Assembly: GCA_963082975.1 (NCBI GenBank)
Contig: OY720345.1
Span: 18,502,491-18,566,490 of the forward strand
DNA length: 64,000 bases
Reading direction: 5' to 3'
From: Labia minor
Lineage: Eukaryota > Arthropoda > Insecta > Dermaptera > Spongiphoridae
The notes under the pieces are model-generated. The model ran no database searches. It was not told where the DNA came from and worked only from the letters and a program-made list of their open reading frames with translations. The translations under genes and the position numbers were made by a program. Each line of letters begins with the position of its first letter. Position 1 is the stretch's first letter. Positions 1 through 13,000 of the stretch are shown piece by piece.

Positions 1-768
1 TCCAATAAAATTAAAAAAAAATAGTATTTTTTTTTATTTAAGTATATAATAATTTATCAATTATTTTTAATTTAATTTTTGGGTTCACTTAATCTCCTTT
101 TTTTGCAAAAAAAATGATTGCCATTTGAATTTGGGCCACTATACTGTATAGTGACCAAACGCCCCGGTTTTCCGCGATTGTCCCGTTTTTAGGTGTTCTG
201 TCCCTGGGTCCCGAAAAATGTCTTCGGGACAGCCTATTGTCCCGGTTTTTAAATATTTAGGACAATTCGTACTATTTTTCAAAATTTTTTCAATTTGGTT
301 CTAAAAAAATGATAAAACGTTTTCGGGACTAGGCTCTTAAACATTTCCGACTTTTTTTCAAAAATTTTTCAATTTGGTTCTAAAAAAAAAGGGTAAAACG
401 TTTGTTCCGGTTTGATGTTTTCGAAATATGGTCACCGTAACTATACATAGTATGACCTTTATATGTATTAAATAATTTTATATATCTATAAATTTAAAAA
501 AAAAAATTCTCAACCAATCTACTAATAAGAGAGTAGGTATATGGAAAATATCAAATAATTAAATAAATTATTTAATAAATATTAATCCACAAATATATAA
601 AAAAAAAAATTAATGAATTTTTAATAAAAAAAATAAAATTAAAAAAAAAACTTATCTTAATCTAAAGTTAATAACATGAAACCTCAAAAGAATGTTATTT
701 TGAATACTTAACATAGATTTTGAATCAAGTTTTTTTATTATTATAATAACTTATAATTTTATTTTTAG
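1..768. other. Upstream region of the cadherin gene, with a degenerate MITE
   Basis: No coding sequence is seen. About 140-447 is a degenerate short DNA-transposon copy. Its ends (TATAGTGACC near 147 and the inverse GGTCACCGTAACTATA near 430-444) are roughly inverted, and it carries two direct copies of a module around 277-320 and 355-400 (TTCAATTTGGTTC then a poly-A run and AAACGTT). The rest is AT-rich. The last bases, ATTTTTAG before 769, read as a splice acceptor, so an untranslated first exon of the cadherin probably lies outside this window. Confidence 0.5.
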
Positions 769-1087
769 ATGTCTTGGACGTATGCCATTTTGCTGTCGTT
801 ACTGACTCTCCTGTGGAGTGATGTTCGTCGGTGTCAAGGCCAGGCGGTCAACAGGGCGCCACACTTTTTGCCTGGGGGCGACATGGCTCGTTTCTCCTTG
901 GCGGAGGATACGGCTGTTGGCACTGCCGTGTATACCCTCAGGGGAACCGATCCAGAGGGGTCCGAGGTCCACTTCAGTATTAGTGGCGAGCATTTCACTG
1001 TTGATAAACGATCGGGGGTGATCACCCTTCTCAAGCCGTTAGACCGAGAAGAGGAAGATCTTGTTGAGGTTATCATCAGTATTACAG
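769..1087 (+). CDS. Cadherin exon 1: signal peptide and first half of repeat 1
   Basis: The ATG at 769 directly follows a splice-acceptor-like TTTTTAG. It opens MSWTYAILLSLLTLLW, a hydrophobic signal peptide with likely cleavage near CQGQA. APHFLPGGD and AEDTAVGT then begin the first cadherin repeat, and LDRE is present. The donor is ACAG|GTGATT, phase 1. The open frame continues to 1263 only by reading into the intron. Confidence 0.88.
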
Positions 1088-4000
1088 GTGATTTTTACTT
1101 TTTTTTTTACTTTCTTACCAGAGATAGTATTGCGATCACGAAAATTTTCGATATCGAGATTTTAATGTTTTTATACGTTTTGAAGGTTCCTGAGTCATTT
1201 TCACTAAGATTGAGAAAAATGACTGTGTGTGTATGTAGACAAGATTACGCAAACACGGTTTGAGATAGAATAATGAAATTTAGTATACGGGCATTATTCA
1301 AAATTCGTAGTTTTCTCTCAACTTTTGAGAAATGTAGCTCAACCGGAAGAGGGTCATTACCTACCACGTTTTGATTTTTTTTCCTCTGAACTAACCGTAA
1401 AAATAAAGATATATGTTTGATAGTTTTTCACATGATTAAAAATTGTATAAAACTGCTATATATAGAATTTCAGCTTGATTGAATCGCTGAAAGTGCCGGA
1501 ATTAATTTTTTTAATTTTTTAACACTGACTGCCAATCACGCTCCAACACGTGACGTGGTGTCACCAACAAAGTGCCAAACACGCGCTGGTGCGTAATTAT
1601 AAAATTCTTCAATAAAAAGCTTAAACAAAACGTAGGTATCACATATTTATTTTATTTTTACTACTTTCAAGTCATATTTCTTACAATAAATATATTCGCA
1701 TCTGGGTAAAATCTACTTCCAAGCGAAGGCATTAACTATCAATGTGACTGGTAGTCAATGTGTTCAATTTAGACTTAAAAATGCAGGTAAAGGTTTTAAA
1801 TTTAAATTGAATATATGATAATTAATTAATTTAATTGAATAACAATACTATATTGTAAATTTGAATTTTTTAATTAATTAATCCAATTCAATTATACTTA
1901 ATTTATATATTTAATTTAATTTAATTTAAATATAATAATTATATATGTTAATTAATCCAATTCAAATTTGCGAGATAGTCGAGAGGAGAAACATAAAAAA
2001 AACAATTGAAATAATGCTTTTAATTTTTTCGAAAATTCATCTTCGTTGGTCACTGTTGCTCGGTCCCCTTGTTTTTAGTGGTTTATGATTGTTGAATGAA
2101 GGGAAACAGTTATTTTCGGTTGGCTGTTGCCTTGAAACAGTTTTTACCTTCGGATACAATCGCGTTGGATTGCATGGTTGGCTCTTTTCACCTTTCTAAT
2201 TGTACCGTTAATTGTATTTTCTTAATCATACTCTAATCAAATGTTGAAATACATTCGCTTCAGAAATTGAAAAGTTCTTCTATATATAATACAATTTGTT
2301 AATTCATTTACGACTATTATACTTATAAATAACCGATTTAATTCTGTATTTAGAACCTACACGGTATTATAATTTATTATAGTATTTGTCATTATCCTAA
2401 AGAGAACATTAACTGTTTTTTTTTTGGATTGATCTGTTTTTAAATTTAAATCTACACTGAAATAGAATCAATCTTTTTATTAAAATACTATAAAAAAGTA
2501 CCTCGACTAATAAATTTTAGAAAAAATATTTAGATTTTTTAAAGTTATATCGACCCAAATATTGCTCATTTGTTACCAAAATTTTTATAATTTATTTTTG
2601 TATAAATATTTATAAATTTTTAATAATTATTTTATATTTTGAAAAAAAAAAAAAAATATCGATTTTTCATAATTTTCATTTTAACAAAATAAGATTGTTT
2701 ATTTATTCATGAAAATTTAATTTTTTTTATTGAAAATGTTTTTCTAATACAATTGAAAACAAATATAATAGACTTCCTAATGAGAATAATTATTCTTTTT
2801 TCTCTCTGCATCTAATCACCTATTTTTATTTTCCTTTAATTAATTCATGAATAGACGTTTAATATTTTACTTACTTAGTAAAATGAATGGAAAAAAATTT
2901 AATATCACGGTAATTATTATGTACGTTCAATCTATTTCCTGAAATTATATAAAAACAAGATAAAAAATTGTAATTATGATTTGGATTCTCTTACTTCATC
3001 ATTTAAATTAAGTTAAAATTGTTTTCTCATGAAACAAATTACACGATTTATTTTAAAATCATTTTCGTTTTATTCAAATAACCACCATTAGAAAAAGATG
3101 AAGGTATATATGTGACGATGATTCCTGCCAAACACAATTGTGGTCATTTATTAATTTTGCCTATTAAAAGATAACTAATTTAAAATAAAATATACATTAT
3201 ATCTTCCATATCTTATTATACTAGCAAAAATTATATATATATGTATATTTTTGAGATATAAATCGCTCTAAGGATTTTTTTGAAATTCACACCATAGATA
3301 ATTTATAAAGATAAATCGTTCTGTATTGGTTTCAGCCTTGAGAAAAACCAACTTTATTAGTATTTTCGTAATTTAAAATAGTAAATTTAAATGACGTCAA
3401 CAATTACGTCATTCATATTGAAATTTGCCTCCCGCAATTCTTTTTAATTGATATTGTATTAATTTTTTTTTTTCTATTTAAAATATTTATTTAATTTCGA
3501 AATAAAATTATAAATATTTATTTTAATAATATTTTTGAATCAAATTACGAAATACCCACCAAAAAAAAAAAAAAATTCATGAAGTTAGCAACATATAATA
3601 CATATGACAATTATAAAGGAAGGAATTCAAATAAATTGTTGAATAAATTTGATCTAATTATATTAAATAAATTATATTATATATAATAATTAAAATAGTT
3701 TTTTTAATTAAATTATAAATAATATAAATGATATTTGATTATTATAAATAAAAAGAAAAAGAAATATTCTCCTTTCTTAAAATAAGTGTTAATATAATTT
3801 CACACTTTTTATTATTATCATTAGTAATCCTTGGTCGAAACAGTCTATAAGCTATTGCTACTTTGAAATATATAAAATTGAAGCAATCTAATTATAATAA
3901 CATATATTTATAATATAGAATCAAATATTTTATCAAGTAAATTTGAATATATTTTCAATCTTGAAATGAAAATCAAGTTATTTTAATTAATTTGTATCAC

Positions 4001-7000
4001 TTTAAAAAATAAACTTTTGATGGGTCAATTTTAGTAAACATTAAAAATTATAATAAATAATTAAAAAATTCTAAAATTTTTAAAATTTATAATAATAAAT
4101 TATATAAATTTTACAAAGGGTCGAGCGATAGCTCGGTGTTCCTGCTACTACTATATATATGAGAAAACATCAATATGATAGTGAAAGTTACCAAAATTAA
4201 GTTATAAATAAATTTAGTGAAATGACTTTTATTTTTAAATATAATATGTTATATATAATTGAAATCCCTTTAGGATAATTAATTTAATTAAATGAAATGG
4301 AAAAAGAGAAACTGACCAAACTAAAAAGTAGGAAGATGGAGGGGGGGGGGGGATTGTAAAATAAAATCGAATAGGGGATAAAAGATAATATTTTATTTTT
4401 TTCACATAAGTATAATTTATATTTATTATTTTTATTATCTTTGTTCGGCAAGTGTATTATATAATTTAAATATGTAATTATAAATAATTAAATAAAATTT
4501 CAATTATTTACACATTATTTAAGGATTAAATTAAATTAATTGATTTAAAAGACATGATTCAAGAAATATTTCAATCATTCTTTAATTATTATTTCTAAGA
4601 AAAGAAAGCACGCTTGAAATTTCAATTTGTGTGAAATCAAGGATAGGTAATTGATCCCAAGTTATTTATTCCTTATCACTGCACTGATTGGAGAAAATGA
4701 AAATAAATGTAGAACAAACTCAACTAGCAATTGTACTTAACTGAACAATTAAAAAAAAAATACTTTACCAAAACATTTATATATATAATATAAGAAATTA
4801 TTTCCGGGTTATTTTCACGTTCAATTGTAATATTTGGGTCTCAACGTTTCGGCACCCATTCTCAAGAGCCTTTATTTAGGAGGGAATTTTTTTGAGATAA
4901 TTAGAGTCAGTCTCTATGTGACCAAAAGATGATATTGGGATTTTGGGATTAATGGGTTAGAGATTTTGGACTTTTTGTGTTCCGAAGCTCCGAAGGGATA
5001 TAGCACTAGCATTACTACTGACACACGTCTCCTGATGACAGCCTGGGAACAGATATATATATTAGTTCCTTATAGTATTAGTACATAGGTGGCTCAAGAG
5101 TGCTCTTACATATATATTTGTATTTTTGAAATATTAAAGCGATTTTTATAAAGAAAAATCGATCTATATTGGTTTCAGCCTCGGTAAAAATCATCTTTAT
5201 TAGTTTTTTCTTAGTTTAAAATAGGCAATTTAAATGACATCAGCAACTACGTAAGACACCGCTTCTTTAAATATAAAATATTATAAATAAAATAAAATTA
5301 AAAATAATTATGTTATATACAAATCTGTCTTTCAGTGCATTAATACGTACTTTTAAATTATTTGAAATTGTTACAAAACGTTTATTAGTTTTTTCTTAAT
5401 TTAAAATAGGAAATTTAAAAGAATTTAGAAACTACGTCAGACTAAATACAAAATATTATAAATAAAATCAAATTACAAAATATATATTATCTTATATCCA
5501 CAGGCCATATTTTTATGTCTTTCGGTGCAGTAATACGTAAGTTTAGGGGCTGTATGTTTTATGTCTATTTTTTTTTCATTTATGTTTTTCGAACGGAGGC
5601 TCGGTGAACCAGGTATATATATATATTTGTATACGTAAATATGAATATATATGAATTTTTTTTCAAATCACTATGTCCCTAATAAAATATTTAATGATTT
5701 ATTTTAATTATTTAGTGATTAATTTTATATATGTTAAAGTGGTTCTAATAATTTATGTCTATTTTAAATACTTATTTAATATTTAATTGCTAGTAAAGCT
5801 ATGAAACTTTTATACATACAATTAAAAGAGAAGATGCAGTTTGTGAGGAATTTTTGCATAGTAGTACTTAAACAGTTCATTTTTTTTTATTTATTATTTA
5901 ACTTATATTCATATAATTATTGTTTATTTATTTAAAAATCTTATAACCAAAGAAAATTTTTTTTTAATTTTAAAAAATTCAACAAACAACAGTAATACTC
6001 CAAATACAATTAATTATAATCATTATTATTAAAATATAATTAATTTATTAATATATTATTATAATAATATTATTGATAATTGAAAATTAAATATTGCAAT
6101 AGGTAACGATATATAAATTATAAATTTATAAATGAAAATTTGTACTTAATCCTTTTTTACTATCTCGCCAGATTATGATTACAAAAATTTTCGATGTCGA
6201 GATTTTGATGATTTTTATTCGTTTTGAAGGCCCCTGAGTGATATTCACTGAAAATGTCTGTTTGTGTGCCTGTTTGTATATGTGTATTTAGACCAGGTTA
6301 CAGAAAAACGGTTTAAGCTAGAATAATGAAATTTGGTACACGGACATTATTCAAAATTCGTAGTTTTCAAACAACTTTTGAGAAATGTAGCTCATTCGGA
6401 AGAGGGTCATTACCTACAAAACGTTTTCATTTTTTTCCTCTAAACTGACTGTAAAAATAAAGATATATGTTTGATAGTTTTTCACATGATTAAAAATTGT
6501 ATAAAACTGCTATATATAGAATTTATATATAGAATCGCTGAAAGTATCGGAATTAATTTTTTAAATTTTTCTCCACTCGACTATCTCCCAATTTTAGAAA
6601 ATTAATTCCGGTACTTTCAGCGATTCTAACTATCAACTATATATTTATTTTTTACTGTTAGTTTAGAGGAAAAAAAATCAAAACGTGGCAAAAGTAAAGG
6701 TCCTCTTCCGAATGAGCTACATTTCTCAAAAGTTGATAGAAAACTTTGAATTTTGAATAATACCCGCGTACCAAATTTCATTTTTCTAGCTCAAACCCTT
6801 TTTGCGTAATCTTGTCTACTCCTACACCCACACCCACCCACACACACACACACATATATATTATGAGATAGTAAAAATGAAGGTTAAGGTTTTAAATTTG
6901 AATTTTTTTAAATTAATTAATTAATCCAATTCAATTATACTTCATTTATAATTTATATATACATATATATATATATATATATAATTAAATTAAATTTAAA

Positions 7001-10000
7001 TATAATATATGTAAATTAATCTAATTCAAATTTGGGAGATAGTAGAGTGGAGACAATCCAGATTTTTAATATATTGGTTACAAATTTTTTTTAATCAAAA
7101 TTTTTTACATTTAAAAAGAATCAATAAAATTCATTCTTGAGAATGTTTAAAAGTTTTTTTTAAAATATGTAAATCGGTTTACATTACATGTAATAGTATT
7201 GAATATACTATTTGTGTGTGTGTTTGAAAATGTTACCACCATAAATAATGTACCGATAGCTAAATATATAAATTGATCACGAACAAAGAGAGCTATGCTT
7301 CCAACATAAATTATATTCCCTGCTTAATTATATAAATATTAAGACATATTAAAATGTATGTATTAGTACTAGTGACATATGTTAAGTTGTGACTTTATTT
7401 ACATACAAACAATGACATTATTATTCTCATCACCTCTTAAAATCATTTACAATTCAGGTGTAATGGATTCATAGAGATAATCTTATATTTATATCAAAAA
7501 ACTTCATTCATTTATTACAAAAGTTGATCTTAAATGATTAATATCTATGATCCGTTTGACCTAAAAAACCTGGCTCAAATTTAAATTTAAATTATCAGTC
7601 AGAGAAAAGTATATTTCTTCTTTAGAGGTCAGATACCATTTGGATGGTGTCATCAGCCATTACATGGGACAAGGAAGGCAGGACCGGAATAGTAATTTAC
7701 ATTTTGACTATCACAAAAAGAATCGTACCGTTTATTATGAATTATTAAATTAAATTAAATAATTTTAAACATTTGGAGTAAGTATTGTAATCCAATTGTA
7801 AAGAATTAAGAGAAGCATGTTTATCTTTCTAATTATCGATAACCCTTACAGATCATCACCTAAAAATTGGTATTATATTATAAAATTTTAATTTAATTAT
7901 TATCACTTTAATTTAATCGATTTTCAATGTTTGAGCAAAAGTTACCTATAACTGAGAAAAGGTTTGTGAATCCGGGTTTATTGTATCTTTATTAATAGTT
8001 TCATGAAGATTTAAACGGTTTAAAAATCTTCCGACTGAGCAATTTTGTTAATTTGCTATTTGAAGTTCTCATAGTATTTCAAAATGGATAAATTCATTAT
8101 TATATTAAAAATAATTTCTTTATACTCGTATATATATATATATTTATTTTTCCAGTAAATTATTTAAATAATTTATTATTCTTATTTTAATTAAAAGGAT
8201 TAAGGTAATTGTTTACAAAAACGGAAGCTTCAGGAATTTGGATAAAAATTTACCAATGGATTCCTTTTTTAATTCTAAGTGACTATTAAAATAGCAAATG
8301 GGTCGGTCACTTATAGTTTCCGAGATAAAAATTATTAAAATTTGCATATAAATCCATTAATATTCAATTTAGCTACCATGTTTTTATTCATTTGGCCATT
8401 AGAGGGCTTCACTAATTTTCTGGTGATTTTTTTCAGTTCGGTTTGGATTTAGGGAAATTAAAAAATTAATTAAATAAATAATTTTGTTATATCCAAACCG
8501 AACCGAAAAAATCTCCAGAAAATTAGTAAATAAGTCAATAAAACATTACTAAATGGCTGCTCATTTGAACGTTCATAACTAGTTTATTTGTCAAACTTTA
8601 ATAATTTTTACCTTGGAAACTAGAAGCGCCCGAGAAATATTGCATAAAGAAAGTTTCATTGGAATTATAAAAGGAATCCACTGGTAGAGTTTTATACAAA
8701 TCCCTGAATCTTCCGTTTTTGTAAACAATTGCCAAAATTAATTTTTAAATAATATATATAAAATGATTGAGCTTATGAAATAATGAATTGGAGTGTTGTG
8801 TTTATGTTGACAGATGAAGCTTTTGCTGGTTCAGAAGCAAATACAGTATCCCTTCGACGAGAAATACCAATTCTAGACGTGAATGATAACGCACCACAAT
8901 TCTTGAATCGGCCGTATGCCCTTAAATTAAATGAACAGGCAGCCTCGGGATTGGACCAGACCCCGCTGCCAATTAATATCACGATAATCGACCGAGATGG
9001 TGGCGTCAACGGGGATATTCGCCTTGAGTGCATTGGCCAGGATCAGGACACATGCGATACTTTCGATGTTCAAGCAATCAAGGTAACATGCCACCACAAT
9101 GACAAAAAAAAAAATTCTAATAAATAAAACACTTGAATCAAAAAGAAATGAAAGTAAATAATTTAATTCGTGTAATTTAATTATAATATGAATTTGAAAA
9201 CGAAAAGAGAAACATTTTTAATGACAAAGATGTTATCTTATATTGTCATCATTTATATAATTTTATGCTCTTCTAATGAACTCTTCATGCCATTCATTGA
9301 GAGTAAACCTCATTATAACATGCATGAGTAAATTAATTAGTATCTAATAGAAAAATATATAAATATAAATATAATTTTGAAGAATTTTATATTTTATATT
9401 AAATTTCACAAGAGATTCATATATTTTTCAATTAAGAATTTAACTATATAATCCAGTGGTTCTCAACCTTTTTTTTTTACCGCGGCCTACTTTTAACGGT
9501 TTGAAAATTTGGCGGCCCACAAAGAAAAAGATAAGTTTAAAAAATTGAAAAAGAGTCGAAAATGTTTAAAAGATTTTACTTTTTTTTTTAGAACAATATT
9601 GAAAAAAAGTCGTCAATGTTTAAGAGCCTCTTTACATTCACTAACTTAATCAATTTTTTTAAATAACATTTTCTCTTGGATATGCTCGCGCCCTCCCCCT
9701 CATTAGTGTGCTCGCGCCCCCTAATGGGGCGCGCCCCACAGGTTGAGAATCACTAATATAATCTATCAAAAAGTTTCATAATTATTAAAACATTTTGTGT
9801 CTATTTACCGGCCACTAACTTATACTAAGAACGTCCTAAAGAACTTCTTTTTCTCTTTTAAAATTTAATTTATATAAATTTTACTAATTGTATATGTAAA
9901 TTATAAATATAATGCTGCCGGCGGTATAAAGCTCTTCTTAAGAGGGACAGGCGACTTCTAACTGCACGAGATTGATTAATAATAATAATTTATAGGAAAT

Positions 10001-13000
10001 TTTGTTTCAAATACTTACAAAACAACACAATGTTTAAATATAAAATTAATAACTATTCAAATCGTCGTAATATTTTTTTATTATTTTTTTTTTTCAATAT
10101 TTAATAATAACAAAACAAAATTTTAAAAAATGAAATTAGTTACAAATTGATAATTTTGATAGGTTTCTTTTTATGTTTATTATGTTTAATAAATTCTCTC
10201 TTATGGTAAAAAAAAAATAATATTAATATCAAAAATTAGAATATTTCAATTTGTGTTTCAAATTTTATTTAATTTTAAATTCTATAAAAATTGTAAATTG
10301 GAAAATTGTAAATTGTAAATTGTAATAGCTAACTTCAAAATATTACATACATTTCATACATACATACATAGGAAATTATAAATATTGATAATCCTATTAA
10401 TATATGTTTGTATGGAAGAACATAAGAGGAGCTGAATATTTCTTTTATAATTTAAGAATTGATTGTTTGTTTAATTTAATTGATAATTGTTTATAATTTG
10501 TAATTTAATTTATTTTTTTTAGGTATTGTATTTCTTTATTTATTACGTTTTTATCAACTTCATGTCTGTCTGTCTGTTCGCTCTTATGACAAATGGAAAT
10601 CGATTTTTCATCAACTTTTTTTATTTTACTATCTATTTATATATTTTTAATATTTGTATATATATTTCTTTTAAAATTAAATATAAAATCCGTTATTTAA
10701 AAACCTTACTTACAAATTAAATTACACAAACAATTAATTCTTAAATTATCAAATAAAATGTCATCGTTTCTTATGTTCTTCCACACAAACATTTATTAAT
10801 AGAACATATTTATAATTTACGTTTATATTTTACTTTAATTAATATTTCTAATTTTCTTGATTTTATTAATATTTAGAAAATCACAATTTCAAATTTCTAA
10901 ATAAAGACACATTATAAACTTGTTCAAACAATTTTAAAAGAAATGGTATATCTAAATGTTTAAAATTTCGAAATGGAAAAGAAATTAAAGATTACGAGTA
11001 TATGAGAATTTTGAGGTTTCATCATGAAAAAGTTTTCTCATCAGAATAACTTTCTAATATTCATATAAAATGAGATGTTTTTTTAGTCTATTTCCTATAT
11101 GGTTCACTAATAAACACATGCATATACAATAAGAGATATACTTTTATTATTATTAATAATAATATTATTATTATTTTATTAATTTTAATATACCGATACA
11201 TTTCTCATGATCATAAAAGTAAAACTTGATGTATAGGTACAATATAATATCATAATAATAAATTTGAAATATTCTTTTGTCATATCAATTTTGTCAATTG
11301 AACTTGAGTATAAAAATTAAAAAAAAATATATAAATAAATAAATAGACATACGAGGTTTATTCAACAGAAAAGGTGAATTTTGAATTATTTCGAAAAGTA
11401 TTTATTTATTTATTTGTGGCCTTCCCCTCACATATAATGCACTTATACCAGCGCTTCTTCCAATCGCCGAAGAACTTCTGAAATGCGCTTTTTGGTACTG
11501 CCATCAGCTCGATTATAAACATTATAAACATTATCTTCGATTCCGGCTTTATCTCATCAATTGTGGCAAAACGCTTTCCTTTCATTGGTCTCTTTAGTTT
11601 TGGGAATAGGAGGGAGCCAAATCTGGTGAATACGGTGGTTGAGACATGATTGCGGTGTTGTTTTTGGCCAAAAAATCACGAATAAGCAATGATGTGTGAG
11701 CTGGGGCATTATCGTGATGCAAAATCCATGATTTGTTATTCCACAAATTCCGATTGTTTGAGCCGTATTGCTTCACACGCTTCCTTGTAGTATTCCTTAT
11801 TAAAGTACGCCATGTTGGCAAAATCTCCTGATGCAGCACGTCAGTGTAATCGAAGAAACCTGAGCAAAATCATCAATTGTGACAAAACGCTTTCCTTTTA
11901 TTGGTCTCTTCAGTTTTGGGAATAGGAAAAAGTCACAGGGAGCCAAATCGGGTGAATTCGGTATTTGAGGCATGATTACGGTGTTGTTTTTGGCCAAAAA
12001 ATCACAAACAAGCAACGATGTGTGAACTGGTGCATTATCGTAATGCAGAATCCATGATTTGTTTTTCTACAATTCCAATCATTTGAGCTGTATTGCTTCA
12101 CGCAAACGTTGCATAACTTCATTGTAGTATTCCTTATTAACAGTACGACCTATTGGCAAGAACTCATGATGCACCAACCTTTAATTCGTACCTTTATAAA
12201 CATTTTTTTCAGCATTTTTTGGAGCACTTTATTCTATCTTTAACGCCAAATTTAATACAATTTCTTTGATCCATTTCTTTTTAATTAAAAAATCGAACAC
12301 AAAAAAACGTGACTAATTTTTTATAGTTGTCTAAAACAAATTACTAATCAAAAATGACTGATAATGTCATCATATGAGAAACATAGGTGTACTAATATAA
12401 CAAAAAGAAAAATAATTCATCAATCGAATGAACACAGCCCAAGAAAATTCAAAATTAACCTTTTTTTTGATCAGACCTTGTATAATTAAAAATAGCCTTT
12501 AATATTTTACAATTATCAATTTTTAATTATTTTTTTTTATCTACTAAAATTTATGTAAATATTTAATAAATAGTATAATAAAATTAAAAATATTGTAAAT
12601 AAAATGTCAAATGTCGAGAATGATTCTTGTTGCTCTTTGAATTTCTCTTATGTAGTTACATCATAATAAAACCAAATTTTGTAAAGCATGATCATTGTTA
12701 TGGTTGTTGAGAAAGAGAATCCTTGACTTTTAAAAATCACGTTGCGTTACTTGAACAGATGATGGCATTGATTGTAGGTGGCGGAAGGGCTTCATCAAGG
12801 GCTCGTGATGCTACGTCGTGATTTGGATTATGAAAGTAGAGCGGGATACACGTTGACCCTACGTGCGATTGACCAGGCCAAGGTGCCCGGCAAACGACTA
12901 TCGGCTACGGCTAATGTTGCCGTCGTCGTCCTCGACATCCAAGATCAGCCCCCACTCTTCTTAAATGCACCTTATTCTGCGAGTATTCAAGAAGAAAGTC

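Larger units (their letters stand above)
1088..8813. other. Cadherin intron 1 (7.7 kb), repeat-filled
   Basis: No exon-like coding potential is seen. It holds repeat family A copies (1110-1991 and 6160-7061), family B copies (3205-4146 and 5080-5613), a Penelope/hammerhead-like vestige (about 4800-5075) and a palindromic family C element (8204-8733), which ends 80 bp before exon 2. The remainder is AT-rich, with a poly-G run near 4340-4352. The stretch 2040-2180 is less AT-biased and not obviously repetitive; I assign it no function. Confidence 0.75.
9083..12777. other. Cadherin intron 2 (3.7 kb)
   Basis: It contains a hAT MITE (9454-9755), a partial family D repeat (about 9909-10205, inverted) and a mariner relic (11352-12480). 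The rest is AT-rich with no credible exon. The open frame at 10526-10720 is AT-rich low-complexity sequence. Confidence 0.75.

Noticed and set aside
799-1076. Several open frames overlapping cadherin exon 1 on both strands
   Set aside because: They are shadows of the exon's coding frame and lack family motifs or codon support.
3205-4146. Classification of family B as Helitron
   Set aside because: The hairpin fits, but the ends are not consistently CTRR and no A/T insertion site could be confirmed.
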